DNA of 64,000 nt from Acanthaster planci (GCF_001949145.1 NW_019091394.1:359758-423757); one strand, 5' to 3'; counted from the first letter of the stretch, positions 1 to 13,475 are shown. The notes: generated by a model from the letters alone, not told the origin. Numbers and translations: made by a program.

Positions 1-6
1 GCTTAC

Positions 7-82
7 TGCACAATCCAATAGCCTCTGGTAACGTGATTCATACTTCTCTGTGTCTACCGTGACCAATGGAGACATAGGAGGA
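7..82 (-). CDS. candidate internal exon of an upstream-reading gene
   Basis: On the minus strand this stretch is open in one frame (reading ...MSPLVTVDTEKYESRYQRLL...). It is preceded by a TTCCTCTAG acceptor-like sequence and followed by a GTAAGC donor at 6-1. It could be a downstream exon of the Ser-rich gene at 4246-7324, which ends its last visible exon in phase 1, but at least one more exon would be needed to make the phases agree. I cannot name a family. The evidence is only splice signals and a plausible amino-acid composition. Confidence 0.35.
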
Positions 83-3000
83 CTAGAGGAACACAGCCAA
101 TCAGCAGGAGTGGACTGTACTGCAAGTGCCAATATCAACCTCTTCCACCTAACCATTCAAGTCTTTTTCACAAACCACTTTGCCCAACTATATGGTTGTT
201 TCAACTTTTCATCCAGTAATGAGCAGTAAATCTCCATCCAGGTTTCCACTCATAACCGTTGATATTCTCTAATTTTGGAGGGGGAATTGATCCCCAAACA
301 CTTAAATGGGAGCAAATACCCATGAAAATAAATGTGCAGCATAATGGTTGAACAGTCTGTCATGTACGCTATTGACTAACCTTGCAGCAAGTCTTTACAA
401 ATTCACATGTGACTATAACCTGCTACTGTGTGTTCAGCATTTCTATGCATTGGCAAAGTAACTAACTCAGCACCAGTCATATGTGGGCCCACATGAACAC
501 ACACACACCCACACTGGAAAAATCCATATTCATTTCATTTGGTAGTTTTGTGAAAATGACACACCCAGCAACACTGCTTGATAATGATACTCAACCTCAT
601 CACAACCAATACTGTGAAATTCTAAATTGCCTTCAAAGTTCTATGACAGTCAAGCTGGCAATTTCTGAATGACCTGCGACCTATCACATATTTTGATCTC
701 CAAAACTACTCGCAAAGGTGCTTGATGTCACTCAACATTTAAGCAAACTTAAGGAAGATTTCAACAGATTAATGTTACAGATCAAAAGTAAGTAACTACA
801 AAAACTAGTTGTATATTGTGTTTTGTTTTTTATTTTTCCAACCAGTGGCTGGAAACAGCAACTGATCAAATGTGGCACAGAAATTTTGGGTGGGAAAATA
901 TTTTGAGAGTCATGGATATGAAGATAAAAACACAAACAAACCTGCAAACAGATTTGGATACGGCCAGATCAAAAGCAAATCAAAATTCAATGAGGAAAAT
1001 GCCAGCTCCAAAGCAAAAAGTAAAAAAACCAATGCAGACGATACAGGAAAAATATCAGTGAAACAAAGTTTCAATTTGTAGCTTTTTTCCAAGATGTCTT
1101 GTTTAAGGGTTTTTCATTACAGATCACATGGACTGCAGGCAGGTGAAAGGCCAAAGAAGAAAACTGGGGTAAAGCACAACTTCCTTCCCAAATATTCATC
1201 AAACAATGCTTGGATCTACATCATCACCAACCGAGAACCATCATTATCAGAGCATCATGCACAACCATCTACAGGCAATTTCCAACTTGTCCGTGGAAAT
1301 TTGCGAGAGCGTCTTTGAAAGCGAGTTCCCCACCTTAGACATGTTTTTCTATCTCCCTAAATCTGGACACCTTGCGTCCAACTTAAAATTGTTGAGTACC
1401 TGCTTTACATCCTTTCTCCAATCCAAGGAATGCAGCGTATAATCTAGCGAATTCAAACAAATACAGAGCACAATGTGGGCACTGAATGCTATGCAACATA
1501 GAAGCAAGTGAAGCGCAAAACCGTGACAGTGCTTTGCATGGGATTTCATTCGGTGCAATCTGGACGTGAACTTGGATGGAATAGCGAGAACAAAAGAATT
1601 TGCAAATAGCAAGCAGAAGAAATTCAGCCAAATGTATGCGCAGGAAATGAAGTACAAAACAACACCACGCTGTGACTCTGTGCTTTTCTTTAAATCTAAC
1701 CTCCGTCCAGGATTTCTAAGCGGTGGGCTGAACCGTATCATCGCATAGATTAGATGGCAAGGAAATTTCATGACAGAAGAAAAATATGTAAATCTGTTAA
1801 CATATTTAAAGCAGTGAACAAGTTGGCTCAATTTAGGTGAGCCAGGTAAAAATAGGTTCATCCAACAACCATGCACAAAGTTTTGGAATGGAAATCCATG
1901 TCTGTGACAACCTCATGCATACTTGCTGGAAAGAGTGACATGGTCATTTGAAACCAGGCCAAAATTTTAACAATTGACAAGAAGAATTTAAAGGAAGGCA
2001 AATGAAAAAAATGGTTGACATTATTTCTGACAGTGAAAGCTAACGGCACCCATTCATCCACAGCAGTATTTCAGTTATGGACAGTTACTTTCATGTTAAA
2101 ACTGACCTCCATTTTCATTTCTGCAACATGGCTGGCCTGGTTTACCCTGACCTGTCACAGGTCTGTACCTTTCTAAAAGCACTTGCCCAAAGATCAAATC
2201 TGTTAGTTGATTAAGTCTGCAAGCACAATCTTTCTGAAAAAATTCAGACCGTTAATGCGAGGACTATTTCACTGATTAAACATCTGACTGCTATTGACAT
2301 ATTTGTTAGAAGTCTCATGCTAGTCATTTAAACGTGTTCTAATTTTCTTCTCAGCACAGCCTGAACAGAAAGTAAGAAATTTCACACTTTTGCAGGTGCT
2401 TTTGGAAAGTGTCAATGTTGTTTTTGCTGATTAGTGACACCTACCTTGTACTGTTTGGTGGTGTGCAATATTTTCCAGTGGGTGGTGCATGCATGGTTGT
2501 AAAGTGAATCGGCAGAGGGAGTCGGCACAGTGCAGAGAATGGCAGCATCCGTGCATCAGCCAACAGTAAGCAGAGAATGTGAGGCGGTAATCATTAAATA
2601 AACGGGAGTGATTTTTTTTTTGTTGGATGCAGAGAGAGGTAAAATGTAAAGTCTAAAGTTAGTTGTTCAGTGTAACATAAGTGAGTATTCAATGCATTTA
2701 TCAAACTAGAAAAGTTAGCACTTTAATTAGTATAACATTAAACACTGCAAGCCACAAAATGAATCACTTCTGTAATTTTTTAACTAGGTGAAGCTAACTC
2801 AAGAGAAAAAATGCAAAATATCAAGACTTTTTCAACTGATGAAAATAAACAAAGAGATCTGTATTCTAAACAAGGCATATTGTTTGTTTGTGATTGGTTT
2901 CGTTTTGTTTTGCTTTTCACAATTAGTTCAATTTTCATGGGATTATGACACTTTTTTCTTGAATCAACTGACGTCTAAGAATTCTTCTCCAGGATAAAAC

Positions 3001-4245
3001 AGAAGTTAATCCTATAAGCTTCTAGAAGTAAGCTGAAATTAAATCACATAACTCAAAAGTCAACACTCTTTGTAAAACAAAATATGATGACTACATGAAT
3101 GATGCCGATGATATCTCAAAATAAATGAATGTGGACAAGAAAGCAATGATGTGCAGCTACATGGGTTACTCAGAAAAATGCAAGTTTCGCGTTAGATTGC
3201 ATTTTGTTCCCCCTTTGAGCATAAATATCTAATTCAGCTCTAATTTTTTAATTAAAAAACTCCTTCAAAATGACGAAACATCTCAGAGAAGTTTGACTTT
3301 GTAAAAATGCTGAGTCATTTTCTACTATACCCCCCCCCGCATTAACAAAAACATTTTCCAACAGAAACCGTAAGGATGCAGTGAGAACAGGGGATTGGCA
3401 CCCAATCCCCAACACCCCCAGACCAGCTAAGATGGTGGTCTAGTGTAATTAAGACTGACAAGAAGTTAGTTGGCCCATACGTGCACAATGAACCCCAACA
3501 GTTGGAGGATATCAATGTGTTGCGTCAAAGGGGTTCATTAATTTGTGCATTAATGCATTAACCCTAACACTCCTCAGTCCTCCAACAGGTGAAGGATTGA
3601 GGAGGGTTGGGGTTAAGTGACACGACTTTATTATCAAACACACTGCTGTGTAATTGGATTCACTTTCACTGCTTGTGGATGTCAAATGATAACTCGGCTA
3701 CCAAAAAGGACTCTGATCACCTGGATTCCATATCACTGGTAACAGTTGGGCGAATAATGCCATTAGTTTCTACATGTCAGAGATTTGCCAAAAAGGAAAG
3801 GTATACAGGCTATCCCCTTTTTATATTTCCAGTTTCTTAAAACCTAAATGGTATATTAAGATCCACACCTGGCATTATCAGTCATTCTGCATCCCTTTAT
3901 ACAATTTGTGGCATTTGTCAGGTATACTGACAGCCAGAGACAATGACTTTTAGCAGAATGTACTATGGTTTCATGACAGAACGTCTCACTCTGAGCACCA
4001 TTCAAACATTTTGCGTATAAAAATGCAAGAATGTTGCCCAATTCAATGCTGCTGAAACTTCACACCTTTCTCATCAAATTTTGCAAATCTTCATCTTTCT
4101 CATAAAGTAACACTCCCCCAACTGAGTAACAAAAAAAGGAACTTCACTTCAATGAAAATTCTCTCAGCACAACATTTTTGCCCTGATGTGACAACACGCT
4201 CAGTCAAACACATGGCATAGGAAACACGGTGTGACCCATACGTAC
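83..4245. other. non-coding stretch, probably intron and flank
   Basis: No exon can be supported here. It is AT-rich and probably holds the remaining 3' introns of the minus-strand gene that begins at 7324. Short open frames exist (for example a Lys-rich plus-strand frame at 872-1081) but lack splice support or recognisable domains. A short hairpin (GGGGATTGG, 3-nt loop, complement) lies at about 3390-3409. Confidence 0.5.
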
Positions 4246-7200
4246 ATGCGTAGAAGTTGGCCTGGTTGGCACCGGCCGCCCTCTGCCGGGCGATCTCTCG
4301 GTCCCTCATCCGCTGGGCGGCACGCTCTTTGGCCGCCCGCCGGGCCTGCTTGCTGCCGTAGGGGGCATGGGGCTGGATGTCAATCAGCTCGTCCACGGGG
4401 TAGGTGGCCTCAGGGCCATGGGTCAAGGTGAACTCCACCAGCTGCTGGTAATCTGAGCAGCAGTAGATCTGGGAATCACGCAGAAATGAACCTAATATGA
4501 AGCCACCGTCAAACATGACCTGAGGTTTTTAACAAAGTGGTTGGTGATTTTCTCCACAGATTCATTGCTGTAAAATGTGCACAAAGCCCCGCTCCCCCCC
4601 AAAAAAAATCCTCCAGAAATAATGAAGAACTATCTTGTTCCTTTGAAGTTACTCTGACAGGTTATTCTGAGCACATTCCTTTGAACCCCCGCTGCAACTG
4701 GTGTATGTATCTGATTTGAGAACTCACTTCCTCCGGGGTCATTGACTGGGCCATTTCAGGTGTGGGGAAGGTCTTCAACTCCTGCTGGCAGAACTCGCAG
4801 ACTCCGTTCAGGTCGTCGTCCCCGTCCAGGTCCGATGAGGCGCTCACACTGCTGCCGAAACTGTCAAACCGAGGCACAACCAGTCCGGACATCCCCGCCG
4901 TGTTGACGCGGTCGCTGGGACTGTCGGGGTAGGCCACTGCCCGGTCTGACTCTCGCTGGTACTGGATGATGCGTGGTGGACCGATGCTTGGGATGAGGGT
5001 GTCGGTAGGGAGGGGTGCAACATCATCATCGGAATACTGATGAAAAGAAATTACCATAACAGCAATCAAAGTTTGTATACACCTTAAAAATAAGGGTTTA
5101 AGGGATATGAACAAGATGCGTTTTCCAACCAATTTGGTATCTGTCCGACAAATGGCCGATGTGGAATGACGGACAAAAACACAGAGGAAACTCTACAAAG
5201 CGAAATCCCATTTGTGTTTTTCTGTTTTGCTCTGGGATTTTGCAATCACATTAAACTTGTGTGTTCTCGTGTGACTTGGTATTGACCTCACAAGTAGATA
5301 AAGGCAGAACAAAATTGATAATGCGATTAACATGTTGTGCAACCACTTTTCTGGCTTAATTTCGTGCCCTGGATATGCACTTGGGATGAAACAGGGAGCC
5401 CACAACAAACGAAAACAGTTTCACCGATGATCTCCCACCTCAGACTCAGACTGGCTGTCCCTTCTCTCCTGGTCCTCCTCGACAAAACTCTCGGCCCGAG
5501 ACTTTCCCTGTCCGTTCTCGGCATCTGAGCCCTCAGAGCGATAGCTGAGGGTAGACTGGGAGCCCTTACGGTGCCTCCTCTTGCGGGGGAAGCCACTGCT
5601 GGGCGGAGTTTTGGTCTGATCCGCCTCTTTCAACTCAACTAGATGTCAGGACAGCAAAATCCAAATCACCAACTACTATTAATAATTTACGATTGATATT
5701 TACAATTAATATTGTTACTCTAATGTGACCCAATTTTTGCCCAGGAATGAGGCAAAATATTTAATAAAGTCCTTTTTCAACTCCTACAGTTTACCAAACC
5801 ACATTGGTGCTACAGTCAGAATCAAGCTGTGTCAAATAAACACACCAAATGGGTTATTATGGAAATGATGAATATGACCATATTTACACAGGTATCCAAG
5901 AAACGTTTGACTGTGAATAGTCAGTCTGGAACTCCAGTCTGAATCCTGTTTTGATGCTTTGAACAAAATACATATTTTCAGCATACACTGACACAAAGAT
6001 ATCTCAGCTTCCTATTCAGATTTCAGAGCTAAAACACTCTGACCAAAATGTTTAGTATATCAAGAAGGACTCAGTTACAATGCTAGTTATGCAAAGATGT
6101 GACATTTTAAAAGCAGGCAAATTTGTACATTTTAACCCCTCCCTCAATGCAACCTTCCAAACGCTACCCTTACCAATCGCCACCCTTGCCAATGGAGTTC
6201 ACTCCTGACTGACCTTCGCCTTTTCCTGCCAATGTCACACTCTCCAGCCAGCTCCATTCTGTCTCCGTCGCTATGGAGACACCAATACGCTCGGTGCCAT
6301 CAGGGTTCTTCTGTCGGACGACCTCTCGAATGGCCGGTGATTTGAGGGAACTGCGACCGGTTTTCTCTGGAGACTTTGCTGGGGTCCTTTGAAGAGGGAC
6401 AAATTTGGTATCGATAAACAAACAGTTGCATTCAATTCACTTCTCAAGTTTATTGGGCTGTGCGTTGAGGTCTACACTGGGCTAAGGAATTTTTGACAAG
6501 GAAAAGGGGGCGAAAGAAAGTGAATTTCAACCTCACCTTGTGTCTGACTCATCTCTGAAGGACACAGACCGTTCAGATCGCGTCACACTCTCCGCTGTCT
6601 GAATGGATCTTTCTGCATCGTCATTCAGGCTGGCAAGTTCTCGCCTGTAACTCAGAATTGCTGGCTGGCCTGTAAAAAGAAATTGGAACGTACTTCCCTG
6701 TTCAAAGACAATCAAGATTTGTCATTTATCTTACTTTTTCTTAATTTCACTCTTTTTAAGCCAGAAATTGAAAAAATTCTTACTTGATCGCGAACGGATT
6801 TCAGACCTGTCACCATTAGTGCTTATTGTTTGTTCACCAGTTGATGACGACCCACTCTTGGCATCTAGGTCAACTTCCTTGTTTTCATGAGCTTTCTCCC
6901 CTCTGATCGGTGGTAGAGGCTTACTGCTTCCAGTTCGGAGGGACTCTGCACCAACCTTGGCAGGGGTGCTTGCACGAGTCTGGCTGCTGGGCCGAGAGCT
7001 GCTGCCGGTTAATTCCACTCGGACAGGGGAGCCCCGCCCACCAGTTCTGACTGGCCCCAGGGGAGAGGACGTCCGCCCTGAGTCCTGGACCGAGCGCAAG
7101 ACAATGGGACTCCCTGTGCCACTTCGCTCGGTCACCTCCTCAAAGAGGCGCAGGTTCTCGATGGTGAGGCTTGAGCTGGACCGGGGTTGGGGGCTGGAAG

Positions 7201-7324
7201 GGGTGGGTATCTCCCCGATGTCATTGCTGCTGTCTCCGTCTTCATTTACGCTGCCCTCAAGTTCCTGAGATGACAAGGAATCTTGACGGAGTATGCCATC
7301 CAGGGGAGTGTGTCCTCCACTCAT
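4246..7324 (-). CDS. Ser-rich protein of unknown function, 3' incomplete
   Basis: Six coding exons on the minus strand join with consistent phases: 7324-6784, 6669-6537, 6386-6214, 5638-5439, 5036-4728 and 4468-4246, about 526 residues so far. All have GT donors (GTAAGA, GTGAGG, GTCAGT, GTGGGA, GTGAGT, GTACGT) and AG acceptors. The ATG at 7324 follows a TTTGTAG acceptor, so the 5' UTR is probably split, with a likely non-coding first exon near 8117. The protein starts MSGGHTPLDG and is rich in Ser, Pro and charged residues. The fifth exon carries an acidic run and a small CEFC motif. The last exon has a CC-containing segment followed by an Arg/Ala/Gln-rich helix (ARRAAKERAAQRMRDREIAR). It looks largely disordered with a short conserved C-terminal module. 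I do not recognise the family. It ends in phase 1 and must continue to the left. Confidence 0.75.
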
Positions 7325-7342
7325 GCTTCATTGGTTGGCTAC

Positions 7343-8116
7343 AAATACAATAAAGCAACAAAGAAAGCTGAGTTTACTGGACATAATTTGTGCGGGGATT
7401 AAGCAACATAAACAGACATCCGTACAATCACAGAGCAAGGGAATATACCTCAAGTGTCATTTGTTGGTTGATCAGTTAAACAGAAAATAAAATTACGACT
7501 TCCCTTGGTTCCTTGTCACATCTTTTTTTAATCTAAATAAAAGGGAACAATGATCTCCAAATAAGAAGGCTAGCTAGTTGTAGTTACAGCAAGAGAACAT
7601 TTCCTTTTAAAAAATCACTTAGGCCTAGGCCTATAAAACCTACAAACTGAAAGGGAGAATTGTCAGTTCCGGGTCCAACCTCCATTAAAAGAAGTACTAA
7701 GTAGGCCTAGGCCTATAAACATGATCCAACTGTTTGTATGTTTCGTGCGCTTACCTTCGGCTACGCCTACGTGTAATATAGAAACCATGCAAGAGTGGAA
7801 AGCAGTAGTCCTAGAACAAACATCAAACCATGTCAACTGACTGACATAAAGCACAACAAATACAACTCTAAGTTTAACCTGTTGTTAATAACAAAACATC
7901 GACCATGTCGACACATTGAGTGAACATACATAATCGAGTGCCAACTCGTTACTCCCAGAACTGTGGGGTCCGACGTCCGAGCGGGGCGGACGTCGGACCC
8001 CCCACAGTTCTGGAGGTCCGGGTACCAGCTCGTCTGAGTCTGACAAATTTCTTCAAACTGATCTTAATAAACTGACAATAAGTTGCAAACATAATAACTA
8101 TTGATATAATACTCAC
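7343..8116 (-). other. 5' UTR intron of the Ser-rich gene
   Basis: This is inferred as a 5' UTR intron on the minus strand, between a GTGAGT donor at 8116-8111 and a TTTGTAG acceptor just before the start codon at 7324. It contains TAGGCCTA-rich sequence and the long hairpin at 7955-8013. The TSS is not visible; a non-coding first exon would begin near 8230-8270. Confidence 0.5.
7955..8013. repeat. long near-perfect inverted repeat (hairpin)
   Basis: Arms 7955-7979 and 7987-8013 are inverted copies (CCAGAACTGTGGGG...), separated by 7 bases. The stem is about 25 bp with a 2-nt G/C bulge and is GC-rich. It lies in the inferred 5' UTR intron of the minus-strand gene. It may be the remnant of a foldback element or an RNA hairpin. 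Confidence 0.8.
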
Positions 8117-8270
8117 CGATTGTTCTCCAGTGGATTAGAATTACGAAAACAGTAGAAACATCGAGTAAAGGAAGAGCACAACCGCTAGCTCAATACGCGA
8201 GACTCAACAATAGCCTTCTACGCGTCAAGATTGAAGTTTATGTCCGCCATTACTGTTTGTTCGGTGGTGA

Positions 8271-10571
8271 TGGTGACGATCACATGACCGAAAACAGTTA
8301 CGTTGATTGGATCCGTTGCGTTCTCAGAGTGGCCATTATCACACACGGGGCAACCTCCACGCCCCGCATTATTTTTAGCATTTTACGCAGTGATTAAAAG
8401 ACTTAGAGATCAGCGTTAATGTAAAGATTAAAGTTATGGGATAGAAACGATTCACGTTGAAATAAAACATTGAAAATGAAAATGCACGAACATGAATTTC
8501 ACATTGAAACCGCTACTTTCCCAAAGAAAACGGCATGTGAAAATCTGCTTCTCATTCCATTTTCTGTATCATTTCATTTTGCAGTTTGCTTTTACCAAGG
8601 TCATTGGAGGCTCAGCGAAAGACATCCTTCCTCAACCTACGTTTTCAAAATCTGCAGTGACTACAAAAGTGTCCAATGCACTACATTATTTTTTAAAGGC
8701 TCGTGCTAGTTCTCTCCTAAAATAAAAATTTGAAAAATATGTCAAATTTATAAGCAATATATGAATATCACGATCGATGTCGTTATGCGCCCTTGCATTA
8801 GGTTGTGGCCTTGTATACTTTCTTTCAGTTTTCAAATTATGATGTACTTCATGTACTCAGGCTGGCATTCATCCGGCGTCAAGTATCCTGCTGGCAGGCT
8901 GACACGTATAAACTGAACTCTGCAAGTGACCCCAGATTACTGTTACGCTTTTGAGATGTTTCTTTGCCACTCTCTTGGCTGCCTCCCAGCTTCGATGATG
9001 CGGCGTTTCTCAACTTTCCATTGCATCACGTCTTCATCATATGGCCGCGATGCGCCACCTTCACTGCGCACAATCCTTATCCGCTATCACTGGAGTGTGG
9101 CCACACAGTGCATTATTGAGAAGGGGTGGCCTTTCGAAGACCCCGTGGATCTCTCGACCGTGGGAAAAGTGTGGTGTTGATATCAAGTTGGACAGAGGGA
9201 TGTTTCCCAAGTCGTCACTGGATTATAGTGTTCTAAATTTTAAGATGCTGTGAGAGAACGATGCTACAACCAAGCTGCTAATTTCCCAGATTAGTTTCAT
9301 TTAGCTCATCGGCAGACAGAATAGGACTTAATCAGACATTGCCAAGACTGGTCTTTGTGAGGCTTTGGTCCTTTCCAGCTTGTTGAACTTTAGTAACGAG
9401 CAGCCACAGAAACTTTACAGATTTTACAGCGGATATCGTTGGATTTTACTTGGCTGATTTAGTGAGAGGTAGATGGACATAGTCAAGGTATGTACGATTT
9501 ACTTGCATCTGATTATTTTATGCACACTGACATCCGAAGGTAGTACAGTGACGTCATAACTGCGTGCCATAAAGAACGGGTCATGTTTATGCTCTGTTAC
9601 CACTGGCCTTGAATCACATTTTCTGCTGGATGTTTGTGCTCGTGTTTATTAGTAAATATTCAGTAAAAGAAACAGTTCGCCAAAGGTGGTCGTGAATTGT
9701 ACAAGGTACTCTTAACTGACACAGTTTATACAGTGGAGAGCGACATACAACCTAATTTATTATGCTTAGTAGCTATAAGCCTGCAGTTTTCCTCAGCTTC
9801 CGTCCAGTACATTTTCACTACATAGACCTACCACTCCTGTTGTGCCACAGATCAGAAAACACGCTACGAAACTAACACCATCAATGTCGAAGGATTTTTA
9901 ACGGAAAGATAACTCACTTGAAAATTATATGGCACTATATGGGACTCGAGGAAAGTTGCAAGAGTCGATTCTCAACTTAGGTTAGATCATGCTTGGGCAG
10001 TCTTGTTTTCTCAGCGAAATGACGGGGGAACTAGCATAGCTTCAGGATGCCATCTTAAATATTGTGTGCCTGTTGGAAATGCTAGCGATGATGTGTGATG
10101 CGAGTCGTGTCCTCTGTGGTATGGTATATAATCAGCATCATGTGCCTGCTGCGTCATTGGAATTCGTCTGTGGAATGCGGATGCAAGCACGTAGGCCGTG
10201 GATGAGAAACAGTCCGAGGACGATCGAGCCGTGACCGCCAACTCGTATTCTAATCAGGATCACAGTGACATGATATTGGATTTGGAGCCAATACAACACA
10301 TAACTGATCCCTTACATTTTGATCCACGGGCACCTTGACCCTTGATTACTCAGGGCTGTGATTACAATCGACACGGATAATCTATATATAATTCACAATC
10401 GGACGACTAAATTTTAAAGGAGAACAAACTTCTCTCGTGCTTCACAAAATGTTCATGATATATATGCATATTACTAAAACGAATGTGTCGTAAAAGCATT
10501 ATCAAAAAAGGGGTATTTGAGGAGACATGTTCCTCTATTTAACAACTTGTTTTGTAATGCTCACTTTGCAG
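8271..10571. other. intergenic / 5' UTR region between divergent genes
   Basis: This separates the minus-strand Ser-rich gene from the plus-strand Kelch-like gene. A GTATGT donor at 9488 (after AGTCAAG) probably ends a non-coding exon of the Kelch-like gene: joining it to the exon at 10572 gives a short upstream reading frame that stops at once. No other gene is evident. Confidence 0.5.
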
Positions 10572-10647
10572 GCTATCATGTGACCCATCAGTGTGCAACG
10601 TTGGAATCATACTTCGTGACTCAGATACTGTTAAAGATCTGATCGAT

Positions 10648-13475
10648 ATGGCAACAGCTAATGTGGATTTGTGTGAGAAGATCTCCCAGGATCATGTTAA
10701 GGTAAACAGGCCCCCTAAGCGGCGTAATGAAGACAGTCAGTTTCTTCAAGGGGACGGCCACTCTGACTACATGGATGGAAGGTCTAGTTCAAGTTCCTTC
10801 TGGAGCTCCCGGCCACGTTACGATAGTAGCGTCCCGAGTATTCTTGTCTCTGGCATCGAGGCTGAGAGTGATCCTGGGGCTGCGGACGATGTACCCGGAG
10901 CGGATGAGCCGGAAGTAGATCAAGCCGGAGGTAACGGCGGGAGTGATGACGACGTGAACACCGGAATTCACCATCCACACCTGGCTGCTGATCTTCTTGC
11001 TGTGCTCAGTGCCATGCGGGATGCTGGAGACATGACGGATGTTAGACTCAGGGCGGGCCACAAGATCTCCGGACCAGCCTTACCGTGCCACCTGGCCGTG
11101 GTCTGCGCGGGGAGTCCCCTCATGGAGAAGAGTCTGCTGGAAAACTACGGAGACGCACTCGCAAGCATGGGGAGGAATCGGACCCTCAATGTGCCAAAAA
11201 TGAAGCCAGAGATCCTGCAGCTCATCATAGACTTCACCTACACGTCCAAAATGCAGATTACCAATCAGAACGCCCAGGAGTTGTTGCAACTCTGTTTCAA
11301 CAAGACACCCTTCCTGGGCAAGTCGGTAGAGTTCGCCTGCAGCGAATTTCTTGTGGGTCAGTTTTCAATTGAGACAGAGAGTGAGACGTCGTCGACCAGT
11401 GCCATCACGTCCTCCGGTCTATCCACAGAGGATGAGACCCAGTCTTGTCAGTCGTCCACTTTTTCGGCCGGCCAGGAGACCTGCTTTCACGATTACAATT
11501 ACCCACTCGCAATCCTGCACAATCTGAATGAACAAAGGCACAAGAAGGTCGAATTTACAGATCTGGTTTTGAACGTAGAGGGGAAGGACTTCCCTTGTCA
11601 CCGAGCTGTTTTGGTTGCGCTCAGTCCATACTTCCGTGCCATGTTTACCTCAGGCATGCGTGAATTTCGCGAGAAAAAGGTGACCCTGAGCGACATAAAG
11701 GCAAGCATATTTTCTTGCCTTCTGGATTTCCTCTACACTTGTAAACTCCGGATTAACGAGGACACAGCCCAAGTGATGCTGGAGACGGCTTGCTTCCTCC
11801 AGCTCACGCCAGCGGTGAGCGCGTGCAGTCAGTTCCTCAAGGAGAACATGGTGACGGAGAACTGCCTTGGTATCTTGGGCTTTGCCAAACTCTACACCTG
11901 CTCACAGCTGTACGAAGACGCCATGGTCCACGCCCTGGCAAACTTCAAGGAGGTTGTGTCCTGTGAGGAGTTTCTGGAGTTGCCAGCAGATATTTTGGCG
12001 GCGTACATCGTAGACGACAGGCTGAACGTCAAGACAGAGGAGACCGTCTTCGAGGCGGTGGTGAGATGGGCAAGAGCGGATCCCGAGTTGAGACGCTTCC
12101 AACTACCGCGCGTCTTGGCAAACGTCCGTCTGCCTCTTGTTGACCCGGATTATTTCAGAAATTTCGTGGAAACAGAGCCACTGGTTCTTGAGTGCCAAGA
12201 TTGTCAAGAGCTCGTCCGCACCGCCAAGAGGCTGAGGGAACTTTCGGGCAGAGGGCAGCACATCGACGATCCCAACTTGAAACTGCGCTTTTCCATGACG
12301 ACCCAGGTAGGAATTGTAGATGAATTTCAGATGCAGATTGTCCTTTTAAAGCATGGCATCCATTCTTTTTGGGGGGTCTGTTGCTGCCAGTCACCATGGG
12401 ACATTTTGCTCCCCTCCACCCCTGCTAAACATGAACTACAGGTGTGTTGGCGGGTCTTCTAAAGCTTATCCTGGTACTGTTGTGATTTGTTTCGTGAGCA
12501 CGCAGCCATCTTACCGATCAGACAGTCAAGTCTGTCTCAAACCCAACTCTTTTCTCTTCCTTTCTTGGTCTGCAGGTCATTGTTATTGTGGGTGGTTACG
12601 ACGACAGCCAGCGATGGGTCCGCGATGTCTGGTGCTTCAACCCACGTGATGAGTCTTGGCACAGCCTCGCCCCGTTCCCAGGGCGTAATCAGCGCTTCGC
12701 CACCGTAGCCGTGGAAAACGACATATACGTGATCGGCGGCCAGGCTGACCACGGCAACAGCATGTCAGAGACGCTAGCCGACGTCTGGCGTTACGACTCT
12801 ATCACCGACACCTGGAGCAAAGTTGCCGGCATGAACCAGCCTCGGCACGGCCACGGTGTGGCCGTAGTGGACGGTAAGATCTATGTGGTCGGCGGGAAGA
12901 TGGGCTGGGCTAAGAAGTTCAACGACATTGAGCGGTACGATCCGGCATCTAATATCTGGGCCTGTGTGACACGTGTCAAAGGGAGCTACCTAGAGAAGCC
13001 AGTGGCTACATCCCACGGGGGGAAGCTCTACGTAAATGGGTACTTCTACCGTGATCCAGACATTGTACATTGCTATGACCCACACGACAACTCCTGGACG
13101 CCCATGTACAGCTTCCAACGTGCCCAAGGTGACGCCATAGAGACTGCCGTGGTGCTGGACGATTACATCTACTTCCTGGTGTACCGTGGGTATGATAACT
13201 ACATCGTCATTTTCAACCCAGCCACGTGCGAGCGAGTGAAGGGAGGCTGCAAGATGCCAGACGGGAAATACTTATACTCCTACGGGGCAACAGTGATGGG
13301 CGACAAGATTTTCGTGGCCGGGGGGAGTAAGCTCGATGCAAGTATCAACGTAGCCTATGTACAGTGCTACGATCCGGCACTCGATGTGTGGGGCGTGGTT
13401 GGGACAATGCCACACCCACTGTGTGAACATGGATGTGTGACTATCGAGAAATACATGCCTCAATCAAATCCTTGA
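10648..13475 (+). CDS. Kelch-like protein with two BTB domains (BTB-BTB-BACK-Kelch)
   Basis: Two coding exons, 10648-12306 and 12576-13475, join in phase 0 (CCCAG|GTAGGA donor, TCTGCAG acceptor) and give 852 residues. The frame is open upstream of 10648 but only from a GTG, so the first ATG is chosen. Order: acidic, Ser-rich N-terminus (1-110); a divergent BTB/POZ (about 112-240, core DMTDVRLRAG...PCHLAVV); a Ser/Thr-rich linker; a canonical BTB (about 290-400, FTDLVLNVEGKDFPCHRAVL); BACK (about 405-510); six Kelch blades (556-852) with VGG, IGG and AGG blade signatures. Family knowledge: BTB-BACK-Kelch proteins are substrate adaptors of Cullin-3 ubiquitin ligases, where BTB binds Cul3 and dimerises and Kelch binds the substrate. 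The extra N-terminal BTB is unusual. The orthologue is not identified. Confidence 0.9.

Noticed and set aside
872-1081. Lys-rich plus-strand open frame (MAQKFWVGKYFESHGYED...) vaguely recalling a G-patch protein start
   Set aside because: The G-patch glycines are missing, there is no splice or promoter support, and the overlapping frame is equally open.
1349-1876. 175-codon minus-strand open frame
   Set aside because: The composition is not protein-like (Cys/Leu/His-rich), no domain is recognisable, and a different frame is open on the other strand.
10591-10647. Upstream extension of the Kelch-like frame from GTG
   Set aside because: There is no ATG. Joining the likely first exon (ending 9487) puts a stop in its reading frame before this point, so the ATG at 10648 is preferred.
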